A stretch of 32,604 nucleotides of DNA from Acholeplasmatales bacterium. Lineage in GTDB: Bacteria; Bacillota_I; Bacilli_A; Acholeplasmatales; Anaeroplasmataceae. A program made the position numbers and the translations under genes. The stretch covers positions 1 through 32,604 of the forward strand of contig JAFXUP010000138.1 of the NCBI GenBank assembly GCA_017524905.1, read 5' to 3'. Positions within the stretch are counted from its first letter, which is position 1. Each line of letters starts with the position of its first letter. Below are positions 1 to 7,252 of this stretch, in pieces. The notes under the pieces were generated by a model that was not told the origin of the DNA, made no database searches, and saw only the letters and a program-made list of their open reading frames with translations.

Positions 1-188
1 AAACATTATTTTATACTGAATCATTAGATAATTTATCTTTATTATATAATGATTATATTTCAAAAAATGCAAATGTATATACAACTAATACTCCAAATAA
101 ATCGAAAGATTTCCTAATAGGAATTTATCCTAAAATAATTATTGCAAAAAAAGAAAATGATAATGAAGAAAAAATATATGGAATTTAA
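1..188 (+). CDS. C-terminal end of an unidentified protein (5' end outside window)
   Basis: Reading from base 3, a frame stays open for 61 codons and stops at TAA 186-188. It enters from outside the window, so only the C-terminus is visible. The peptide ends in a lysine- and glutamate-rich tail and contains a beta-like hydrophobic stretch (FLIGIYPKIII). I do not recognise a family. In many Firmicutes the gene ahead of the sigma-70 gene and trmK is dnaG, so a divergent primase C-terminus is possible, but no DnaG motif is visible. It overlaps the preferred sigma factor start by 11 bases, which suggests translational coupling. An open frame of this length in A+T-rich DNA supports real coding, but the identity is unknown. 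Confidence 0.5.
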   Translation, partial: TLFYTESLDNLSLLYNDYISKNANVYTTNTPNKSKDFLIGIYPKIIIAKKENDNEEKIYGI

Positions 189-1335
189 GGAAGGAATTGA
201 AGCTTTAAAGCTAATTGGTAAAAAGAATAATAATATTATAAAAGAAGATGAGATTTTAGAATATATTACTGATGATGATTTTGATGATGCTATTTCTGAA
301 TTAGAAGCTTTAGGATTTTTCATCAAAACAGATGAGGAAAATATAGAAGAAATTGAAGCTGATTATGAATTATTATTCCAAACTCCAGAGGTTGTTAATG
401 CTAAAACAACTGATATCGTTAAAATTTATTTTAATGAAATTGGTGTTTATAAAATATTAACACCAGAAGAGGAATTAAGTCTTTTTAAAATATATAAAGC
501 TGGAAAAGAAGCTAAAGAAAAAATTAAAAAAATCGAATCAGATGATTTTAATACCGTACCAAGAAGAGAATATGCTAATTTATTTAAATTAGTTGATAAA
601 TCTAATTTAGCTTTTGATAAAATTTATAATTCTAATTTAAAACTTGTAGCATCAATTGCGAAAAAATATACTAACAAAGGCTTAAGCTTAATGGATTTAA
701 TCCAAGAAGGTAATATGGGTCTTTTAAAGGCAATTGAAAAATTTGATTTTGATAAGGGAAATAAATTTTCTACTTGTGCAACTATTTGGATTAAGCAAAG
801 CATAAGAAGAGCCTTAACTGATAAATCAAGAACAATTAGAATTCCATCTCATTTATTAGAAACAATAAATAAGATAAAAAAGACTGAAGAATCATTAGAA
901 CATCAATTAGGAAGAAAGCCTACCACAGAAGAGGTTTCTAAAATAGTTGGTATATCTCCTGAAAAAATAGTTTTAACAATGAATTCAATTCAAACTCCAA
1001 TTTCATTAGAAAAGCCTGTTGGTGATGAGGATGACGCAACAATTTCTGATTTTATTGCTGATAAATCAAGCTTAACACCTTTAGAATATTGTGAGAAGAT
1101 GGATATTAGAAAAGAAATAGAAAAGATTTTTAATCAATATCTAACACCAAGAGAGGCTCAAGTTTTAAAATTAAGATTTGGATTTGAAACTGGTAATGCA
1201 ATGACTTTAGAAGAAATTGGTAAAAGAATGGGTAATATTTCTAAAGAACGTGTAAGACAAATTGAATTTAAATCTATTAGAAAGCTTAAAAAATTAAAAG
1301 AAATAAAAGAATTAGTAGAATCATATAGGAATTAA
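178..1335 (+). CDS. rpoD: RNA polymerase sigma-70 family factor, probably the primary sigma
   Basis: This sigma factor directs core RNA polymerase to promoters. From the ATG at 178 it is 385 aa. Upstream in-frame TTG 142 and ATGs 157 and 163 lie deeper in the preceding gene and only add a lysine-rich tail, so 178 is preferred, though its ribosome site (GAAG) is weak. Visible parts are an N-terminal region 1.1-like segment (residues 1-50), region 1.2 (about 78-105, DIVKIYFNEIG), region 2 (about 152-225, with DLIQEGNMGLLKAIEKFD), region 3, and region 4 with the helix-turn-helix near 342-370 (TLEEIGKRMG, SKERVRQIE). Having region 1.1 and trmK next door, as at Bacillus sigA, argues for the housekeeping sigma. 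Region 2.3 is odd: FSTCATIWIKQ replaces the usual FSTYATWWIRQ, so two promoter-melting aromatics are lost. Confidence 0.9.
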   Translation: MEFKEGIEALKLIGKKNNNIIKEDEILEYITDDDFDDAISELEALGFFIKTDEENIEEIEADYELLFQTPEVVNAKTTDIVKIYFNEIGVYKILTPEEELSLFKIYKAGKEAKEKIKKIESDDFNTVPRREYANLFKLVDKSNLAFDKIYNSNLKLVASIAKKYTNKGLSLMDLIQEGNMGLLKAIEKFDFDKGNKFSTCATIWIKQSIRRALTDKSRTIRIPSHLLETINKIKKTEESLEHQLGRKPTTEEVSKIVGISPEKIVLTMNSIQTPISLEKPVGDEDDATISDFIADKSSLTPLEYCEKMDIRKEIEKIFNQYLTPREAQVLKLRFGFETGNAMTLEEIGKRMGNISKERVRQIEFKSIRKLKKLKEIKELVESYRN

Positions 1336-1338
1336 TTT

Positions 1339-2733
1339 ATGAATAGAATTGAAACACTTGCAAGCCTTACAAAAGGCTCAAAAATAATATGTGATGTTGG
1401 CTGTGACCATGGCTATGTTGTGATTGAGGCATTAAAAAATTATGGCGTAGAAAAAGCTATCGCAGCTGATATAAATGAATCTCCACTTAATCAAGCTAAA
1501 TTAAATGCTAAAGGCTTATATGATAAAATAGAATTTATTTTATCTGATGGCTTTAAAAATATTAATTCTGATTTTGATACAGCTATTATTGCTGGTATGG
1601 GTGGGATTTTAATTAAAGATATAATTTTATCTTCAATTAATAAATTAAAAAATAAAAAATTAATTTTACAAGCAAATTCAGATAGACCATTTTTGAGAAA
1701 ATTCTTAAATGAAAATAATTTTAAGATTGTAAATGAAATAGCTTTATTTGATCAAAATAAATATTATGAAATAATAGTTTGTGAAAAAGGAAATGAATCC
1801 TTAGATGAATTTGATATAGAATTTGGTCCTATTTTAAGAAGAAATAAAACAGATATTTATATTAATCATTATGAAAATGAATTAAATAATTTAGAAAAAA
1901 TTATTAAAAATATAAGCGATAAGGATAAATTAGAAGAAAAATTAAAATATTATAGAATGCTAATTAGACTTTTATGTAAAGGTACTGTATTAACATATAA
2001 TATTTTAAATACTAAAAATTATTATAGAACATATTTTTTAGATGATTTACCTAGACCAACTATTTTAGTATCTCCAGGTGGAGGATATCACCATTGTAGT
2101 CCTAGAGAAGCTGGAAATATTGCAAAATATTATAATGAATTTGGTTATCATGTTGTAGTTGTTAATTATAAAATGACTGATGAGGCATACCCTATGCCTG
2201 CAACATATTTAGCATATGTTAATAATTTAATAAGAAAAGATAAAAGAGTATCACATGTTATTGGCTTAGGCTTTTCAGCAGGTGGACATAATATATTAGA
2301 AATGAATGTTCATAGCGAAGATTATAATACAACAAAATGTGATTTATTAATGCTAGGATATCCTGTTATAACAAATGATGAAAGATATTCTCATAAAGGA
2401 TCTTTTGAATATTTATTAAAGGATAAAATAAATGATTTAAAGCTATATAATAAGATGTCTTTAGAAAAAGAAATAAAGCCTAATTCAATTCCACCACTTT
2501 TCTTGTGGGGAACATTTACAGATGAATCAGTAGATGTTATGAATTCTATATTATTATTAGAGGCTTGTAAAAAGGCTAATATTAATACAGAATATCATTT
2601 GTTCCCTATGGGAGGACATGGCTTAGGTACATCAGATAGATATTCAGCTGAAGGTAATGATGGAAAAAGTATTTCTTATATCAATAAATGGCTATATTTA
2701 TCTAATGAATGGATTAAAAATAAATTAAATTAG
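1339..2733 (+). CDS. trmK: Fusion: tRNA (adenine-22-N1)-methyltransferase TrmK + alpha/beta-hydrolase esterase
   Basis: The single 464-aa frame joins two recognisable proteins. Residues 1 to about 207 match TrmK, which makes m1A22 in tRNA using SAM: the SAM-binding loop is DVGCDHGY (19-26), AGMGG (85-89) lies where the family's conserved catalytic motif is, and a helical arm covers about 165-207. Residues about 212-464 are an alpha/beta hydrolase resembling acetyl-xylan or feruloyl esterases: oxyanion region SPGGGYHH (245-252), nucleophile elbow GFSAGG (311-316, Ser313), probable acid Asp395 and His427 in GGHGLG. TrmK proteins are normally about 220-240 aa without this domain. The start follows AGGA (1327-1330) three bases after the sigma gene stop. 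An ATG at 1957 near the junction has no ribosome site. A lost stop codon from a sequence error remains possible. Confidence 0.85.
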   Translation: MNRIETLASLTKGSKIICDVGCDHGYVVIEALKNYGVEKAIAADINESPLNQAKLNAKGLYDKIEFILSDGFKNINSDFDTAIIAGMGGILIKDIILSSINKLKNKKLILQANSDRPFLRKFLNENNFKIVNEIALFDQNKYYEIIVCEKGNESLDEFDIEFGPILRRNKTDIYINHYENELNNLEKIIKNISDKDKLEEKLKYYRMLIRLLCKGTVLTYNILNTKNYYRTYFLDDLPRPTILVSPGGGYHHCSPREAGNIAKYYNEFGYHVVVVNYKMTDEAYPMPATYLAYVNNLIRKDKRVSHVIGLGFSAGGHNILEMNVHSEDYNTTKCDLLMLGYPVITNDERYSHKGSFEYLLKDKINDLKLYNKMSLEKEIKPNSIPPLFLWGTFTDESVDVMNSILLLEACKKANINTEYHLFPMGGHGLGTSDRYSAEGNDGKSISYINKWLYLSNEWIKNKLN

Positions 2734-2737
2734 TAAT

Positions 2738-2768
2738 AAAAGCATATTCGTATGCTTTTTTTCTTTTA
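2738..2768 (+). terminator. Rho-independent terminator after trmK-esterase
   Basis: AAAAGCATA (2738-2746) pairs perfectly with TATGCTTTT (2751-2759) around a stable TTCG tetraloop, and the Ts run on to 2762. It closes the sigma-trmK unit. Confidence 0.92.
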
Positions 2769-2825
2769 AAATAAACTAAAATTTGTTAAAATTATAATAT
2801 ATTAAAGATGTTAGGAGAATTTTAT

Positions 2826-3695
2826 ATGTTTACTTATTTTACTGATACTGATACAGATATTACACCAGAAGAGGCTAAAAAAATTGGATTCAAATTAATA
2901 AGCATGCCTTATTCAATTAACGATAAGGATGTATATCCATATGAGGATTTTGATACATTTAATTCTCATGAATTTTATGATTCATTGAGAAAGGGTACTT
3001 TACCTAAAACATTCGCAATTTCACCTGAAAAATATAAGAGCTATTTTGAACCTGAATTTAAAAAGGGTAATGATATTTTATATGTTTCCTTTTCTAAAGC
3101 AATGAGTGGTACTTTTAATGCTATGAATATAGCTTTAGAGGAATTAAAGGAATTATATCCTGAAAGAAAGTTTTATCAAATAGATACAAAGGGTATTACA
3201 ATTATGAGTAATATCATTGTAAAAGAAATTGCAGATATGCTTAATAGTGGTAAAACTGTTGAAGAGATTGTTGAATGGTCTAAAACTGAAGTTTTACATT
3301 ATGCTACATATTTCTTTGCTGATAATTTAAGCTTTTTTAGAAAATCTGGAAGAGTAACCAATTTAAAGGGATTTATGGGTGATTTATTTGGCGTAAGACC
3401 TATTTTAAACATGAATGCTGATGGAATGATGACTAATATTGATAAGACTAAAGGTAGAATGGGAGCTATTTTGAAGCTTGTTGATTATGTTAAAGAATTA
3501 GGTGATGATGTAGCTAATTATAGAATTATTATTGGTCATAGTGATAATTTAGAATTAGCCCAAAAGCTTGAGGCTGAATTAAAGAAGGTATTTGGTGATA
3601 ATTTAAAAATTGAATATGTAATTGTTAATCCAACTGCTGGAAGTCACTGTGGACCTGATGGAATAGGTGTTGCATTCCATAGCACAAGGAGATAA
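2826..3695 (+). CDS. DegV family fatty-acid-binding protein
   Basis: DegV/FakB-type proteins bind a fatty acid in the cytosol and, where a FakA kinase exists, present it for phosphorylation. From ATG 2826 the protein is 289 aa, normal for the family. An AGGAG at 2813-2817 sits eight bases before this ATG, so an upstream in-frame ATG at 2808, which precedes the ribosome site, is rejected. Visible family features are the N-terminal FTDTDTDITPEEA strand-loop (the usual form is TDS.SDL), the SKAMSGTFNA segment of the lipid pocket, and FFRKSGRVTNLKGFMGDLFGVRPIL of the C-terminal lobe. It is six bases upstream of the acetyltransferase-like gene and probably cotranscribed with it. The exact ligand cannot be read from sequence, and FakA is not in this window. 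Confidence 0.9.
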   Translation: MFTYFTDTDTDITPEEAKKIGFKLISMPYSINDKDVYPYEDFDTFNSHEFYDSLRKGTLPKTFAISPEKYKSYFEPEFKKGNDILYVSFSKAMSGTFNAMNIALEELKELYPERKFYQIDTKGITIMSNIIVKEIADMLNSGKTVEEIVEWSKTEVLHYATYFFADNLSFFRKSGRVTNLKGFMGDLFGVRPILNMNADGMMTNIDKTKGRMGAILKLVDYVKELGDDVANYRIIIGHSDNLELAQKLEAELKKVFGDNLKIEYVIVNPTAGSHCGPDGIGVAFHSTRR

Positions 3696-3701
3696 TTTTT
3701 C

Positions 3702-4826
3702 ATGATAGAAGTAAGAGAAGTAAAAACAAAAAAAGAAATAAAAGAATTTATAAATTTCCCAATAAGATTATATAAGGATAATAAATATTTTGTTCCACCA
3801 TTATATATGGATGAATTAAAAATGTTTAAGCCTAATTATGTATATTATGATCAATCAAATGCTAAATGCTTTATAGCTTTAAAGGATGGAAAGACTGTAG
3901 GAAGAATTCAAGCGATTATTCAAAATGCTTCAAATCAAAAATGGAATGAGAAGAAAATAAGATTTTCAAGATTTGATTCAATTGATGATCAAGAGGTCGC
4001 AAATGCTTTATTTGATAAATTAAAGGAATTAGCTAAAGAATATAATCTTGATACTATGGTTGGACCATTAGGCTTTTCAGATTTAGAGCGTGAAGGCCTA
4101 CTTATTGAAGGCTTTGATGAATCACAAACCTTTGAAGAACAATATAATTATTCATATTATCAAAAGCTAATTGAAAATTATGGTTTTACAAAGGATGTTG
4201 ATTGGACAGAATCAGTTATTAAAAATCAAGCTGATCCTAAGGTTCAGGATAAGATTATTAGACTTGCTGAAACAGTAATGAAAAGAAATAATCTTCATAT
4301 TGGCAAAGCTAAAAATGTTAAGGATTTTTTAAATAAATATGCAAATCAATTCTTTGATATTTTAGATGAAACATATGAAAATATTTATGGAACAGTTCCT
4401 TTTACTGATGGAATGAAAAAATTATTAATATCTAATTTTAATTTATTAATTGATTTAAGATTTGTATGTGTTGTCTTAAATGAAAAGGAAGAATGCGTAT
4501 GCATGGGATTATGCTTACCTTCTATTGCAGAAGCAGTAAAAAAATCAAATGGTCATTTAACTTTACCAGCTATTATAAGAATTTTAAAGGCAAAGAAAAA
4601 TCCTAAAATTATTGATTTTGCCTTAATAGGTGTAAAACCAACATATCAAATGAAGGGCGTAAATGTTATTATTTTAGCTGAAATTATGAAGATGCTAAGA
4701 AATAAAAATGTATTATATGCCGAAACTAATTTAAATTTAGAAACAAATCAAGAAGTATTAGCTCAATGGAAATATTTTGATGCTAAAACAAATAAAAGAA
4801 GAAGATGCTTTATTAAGAAGATATAA
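3702..4826 (+). CDS. GNAT-fold N-acetyltransferase-like protein (YghO-like)
   Basis: This 374-aa soluble protein resembles the E. coli YghO group, whose members look like duplicated GNAT acetyltransferase folds. The N-terminus has the typical opening FINFPIRLYKDNKYFVPPL (residues 17-35), then a GNAT-like strand FIALKDGKTVGRIQAI. A second GNAT-like half follows, with VCMGLCLPSIAEA and a region at about 308-325 (IGVKPTYQMKGVNVIIL) positioned like the acetyl-CoA-binding loop and helix. Substrate and activity are unknown for the family as far as I know. AAGGAG (3686-3691) precedes the start. It follows degV by six bases and ends inside its own terminator stem. The family call is fairly confident; the function is not. 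Confidence 0.75.
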   Translation: MIEVREVKTKKEIKEFINFPIRLYKDNKYFVPPLYMDELKMFKPNYVYYDQSNAKCFIALKDGKTVGRIQAIIQNASNQKWNEKKIRFSRFDSIDDQEVANALFDKLKELAKEYNLDTMVGPLGFSDLEREGLLIEGFDESQTFEEQYNYSYYQKLIENYGFTKDVDWTESVIKNQADPKVQDKIIRLAETVMKRNNLHIGKAKNVKDFLNKYANQFFDILDETYENIYGTVPFTDGMKKLLISNFNLLIDLRFVCVVLNEKEECVCMGLCLPSIAEAVKKSNGHLTLPAIIRILKAKKNPKIIDFALIGVKPTYQMKGVNVIILAEIMKMLRNKNVLYAETNLNLETNQEVLAQWKYFDAKTNKRRRCFIKKI

Positions 4827-4842
4827 TCTTCTTTTTTTTTAT
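4815..4842 (+). terminator. Rho-independent terminator overlapping the acetyltransferase stop codon
   Basis: AAGAAGAT (4815-4822) pairs with ATCTTCTT (4826-4833) across a three-base loop, and Ts run to 4840. The TAA stop (4824-4826) lies in the loop and closing base pair of the hairpin. Confidence 0.9.
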
Positions 4843-4870
4843 TATTAAAAAATAAATTGTATAAAATCTA

Positions 4871-4899
4871 TTGACTTTAAAATGCTAAACCTTTATAAT
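4871..4899 (+). promoter_or_regulatory. Promoter of the marR-ABC operon
   Basis: TTGACT (4871-4876) and TATAAT (4894-4899) are separated by 17 bases, a near-consensus sigma-70 promoter. Transcription should start near 4906, inside the first operator. Confidence 0.9.
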
Positions 4900-4900
4900 A

Positions 4901-4935
4901 CTAACAGTGTTAGCATAAATAACTAACAATGTTAG
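4901..4935 (+). promoter_or_regulatory. Twin MarR-type operators
   Basis: Two perfect palindromes of the form CTAACA-N-TGTTAG lie at 4901-4913 and 4923-4935, with centres 22 bp apart, about two helical turns. The first covers the expected transcription start and the second lies just ahead of the ribosome site. They are the obvious binding sites for the MarR protein encoded next, implying autorepression of the whole operon. Confidence 0.9.
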
Positions 4936-4950
4936 CAAAAGGAGGATTTT

Positions 4951-5382
4951 ATGGATAATAAAGATTTTATAAATCACATAAGAGAAATCATGTTAAGCTT
5001 AAGAAATTGCAAACCTAATTTTCATATTGAAGAAAGTGTAAAAGGAATGTTTCCTGTTTTAAAAATACTTTATGATGAAGAAGATGTAACACCTAAGGAT
5101 ATAGAGGATAAATTAAGTGTTTCATCTGCAAGAATTGCAAGAGTTTTAAATCAATTAGAAGAGAAAAAATTAGTTGAAAGAACTAAAAGTTTAAATGATA
5201 AAAGAAAAACTATTGTTGTTTTAACTGAAGAAGGAAAAGAAATTGCTTTAAAGCATAGATGTGATATGTATAATTTTTTTGATTTGATGTTAAAAAATAT
5301 AACTGATGAAGAAAAAGATGAATTCATATTCTTAATGGAAAAGATGGTTAATAATATTAAAGGAGGAAATAATAATGCTTAG
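4951..5382 (+). CDS. MarR family transcriptional regulator
   Basis: This 143-aa winged-helix regulator is expected to bind the twin palindromes immediately upstream and repress its own operon until a ligand, often a toxic or phenolic compound, releases it. The wHTH spans about residues 30-100: MFPVLKILYDEEDVTPKDIEDKL (helices before the recognition helix), SSARIARVLNQLEEKKLVERT (recognition helix and wing) and DKRKTIVVLTEEGKEIA (beta wing). A C-terminal helix for dimerisation follows. The start has a strong GGAGG (4941-4945). The 3' end overlaps the first ABC gene by eight bases, so the three genes are translationally linked and the regulator most likely senses a substrate of the exporter. 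Confidence 0.93.
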   Translation: MDNKDFINHIREIMLSLRNCKPNFHIEESVKGMFPVLKILYDEEDVTPKDIEDKLSVSSARIARVLNQLEEKKLVERTKSLNDKRKTIVVLTEEGKEIALKHRCDMYNFFDLMLKNITDEEKDEFIFLMEKMVNNIKGGNNNA

Positions 5383-7252
5383 ATTATATAAAAAATTATC
5401 TAAAAAAGATTTTTTATTTGTCTTTTTAATTGTTGGATTAACTATATTACAGGTTTATTTAACAATGACCTTAGTAGATTATGTCCAAGGAATTATTAAG
5501 GCAATTACATTAGTAAATTACCATAATAATCCAGCTGATATATCTAAAGATGTTGCTTTATTTTTAGAGACTATTGGTGGCTGGGATAATTTAAAAGAAG
5601 AGGCACTTATTTTAGCAGGCCTACCTAATGAAATGATTAGTCAGGTTATGTCCATTAAAAATGCAACTCAAGCAGATATTTGGTTTAATGGTGGAATGAT
5701 GGTTGCTGTTGCAACAGCATCAATGGGTGTTCAAGCAATCATATCTATTTTAGCAAGCTTTGTTGCTGCTGATTTATCAACTAATATTAGAACAAGCTTA
5801 TATCGTAAGGTTGAAGATTTTTCTTTAGAAGAAATAGATAAATTCTCAACTGCATCTTTAATTACAAGAACAACTAACGATATTCAACAAATTCAAATGG
5901 CTAATTTATTTACTATGAGAATGATTTTCCAAGCCCCTGTAACTGCTATTTGGGCTTTATGCAAATTCCATAGTGCTGCATCTGAATTGACTATTGCAAC
6001 TGTTATTACTTTATTAATTTTAATTGTAATTATTGCTATTATTATGCTTGTTGCAATTCCTAAATTTAAGGTTATGCAAAAGCTTACTGATAATTTAAAT
6101 GGTGTAATGAGAGATAACTTAACTGGTATTAGAATTGTTAGAGCTTTTAATGCTGAAAATTATCAAGAAAATAAATTTGAAAAAGCTAATTTAGTTTTTA
6201 CAAAAACTCAATTATTTACAGGTAGAGTTATGGCTCTTTTATCACCTATGATGATGATTATAATGAATGCTTTGACTTTAACTATTTATTTAATTGGTTC
6301 TAATTTAATTAACGCAGGAAAAATTGATTATGCTGGTGTAACAGCATCTACAATGCTTGGTACTCAATTAATTATGGCCTTTGTAATGCTTATGCTTTTA
6401 TTCATGATGTGGCCTAGAGCGTTAGTTGGTGCTCAAAGAATTAATGAGGTTTTAGATACAGAAAGTAAAATTATAGATTCGGCTAATCCAGTTCAATTTA
6501 AAGAAGAAGGTACTATTGAATTTAAAAATGTTTCATTTAAATATCCTAATGGTGAAAATAATGTAATTAATGATATATCATTTAAGGTTAATAAGGGTGA
6601 AACATTAGCTATTATTGGTGCTACATCAGCTGGTAAAACATCCTTAGTTAATTTAATCGCAAGACTTTATGATACAACAGAAGGTGAAGTGTTAGTTGAT
6701 GGTGTTAATGTTAAAGATGTTAAGCAGCATGATTTAAGAGAAAAAATAGGATTTGTTCCTCAAAAGGGCTTCTTATTTAATGGAACTATTAAGGAAAATA
6801 TTTGTTTTGGTTCTGATGTTATAAATGATGATGAGGTTATAAAGGCTGCAAATGTTGCCTGTGTATCTGATTTTATTCAAACAATTGATAATGGCTATGA
6901 TTTTGTAATTTCTCAATCTGGTAAGAATGTATCTGGTGGTCAACGTCAAAGATTATGTATTGCAAGAGCTATTTATAAAAATCCTCAAATATATATTTTT
7001 GATGATTCATTTAGTGCATTAGATTATAAGACTGATAAGGCCTTAAGAGAAAATTTAAAGAATATGGAAAATAATTCAACTAAAATAATTGTTGCCCAAA
7101 GAATTGGTACAATTATGGATGCTGATAAAATCATTGTTTTAGATGGTGGTAAAATGGTTGGATTTGGTAAGCATGAGGAATTATTAAAGAGCTGTGCTAT
7201 TTATAAAGAAATTGCTTTATCACAATTATCAGAAAAGGAGTTGGGATTATAA
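5375..7252 (+). CDS. Heterodimeric ABC exporter, subunit with degenerate ATPase site (TM287-like)
   Basis: This 625-aa protein is one half of a type IV ABC exporter in the membrane: a transmembrane domain (about residues 12-350) followed by an ATPase domain (about 380-615). Walker A is GATSAGKT (415-422), the signature VSGGQ (519-523) and Walker B IYIFDD (539-544). The catalytic glutamate is replaced by Asp544 and the switch histidine by Gln575 (IVAQR), the known pattern of the non-hydrolysing site in heterodimeric exporters such as TM287/288. About 60 extra residues, mostly acidic or amphipathic, lie between the first two membrane helices (about 38-100), probably outside the cell. The partner follows with a one-base overlap. 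The substrate cannot be deduced; drug export is the usual guess. Confidence 0.92.
   Translation: MLRLYKKLSKKDFLFVFLIVGLTILQVYLTMTLVDYVQGIIKAITLVNYHNNPADISKDVALFLETIGGWDNLKEEALILAGLPNEMISQVMSIKNATQADIWFNGGMMVAVATASMGVQAIISILASFVAADLSTNIRTSLYRKVEDFSLEEIDKFSTASLITRTTNDIQQIQMANLFTMRMIFQAPVTAIWALCKFHSAASELTIATVITLLILIVIIAIIMLVAIPKFKVMQKLTDNLNGVMRDNLTGIRIVRAFNAENYQENKFEKANLVFTKTQLFTGRVMALLSPMMMIIMNALTLTIYLIGSNLINAGKIDYAGVTASTMLGTQLIMAFVMLMLLFMMWPRALVGAQRINEVLDTESKIIDSANPVQFKEEGTIEFKNVSFKYPNGENNVINDISFKVNKGETLAIIGATSAGKTSLVNLIARLYDTTEGEVLVDGVNVKDVKQHDLREKIGFVPQKGFLFNGTIKENICFGSDVINDDEVIKAANVACVSDFIQTIDNGYDFVISQSGKNVSGGQRQRLCIARAIYKNPQIYIFDDSFSALDYKTDKALRENLKNMENNSTKIIVAQRIGTIMDADKIIVLDGGKMVGFGKHEELLKSCAIYKEIALSQLSEKELGL

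Noticed and set aside
6600..7140. First ABC gene as an inactive pseudogene because of Asp544 and Gln575
   Set aside because: This is the known degenerate-site pattern of heterodimeric exporters, and the partner with a full catalytic site is next to it.
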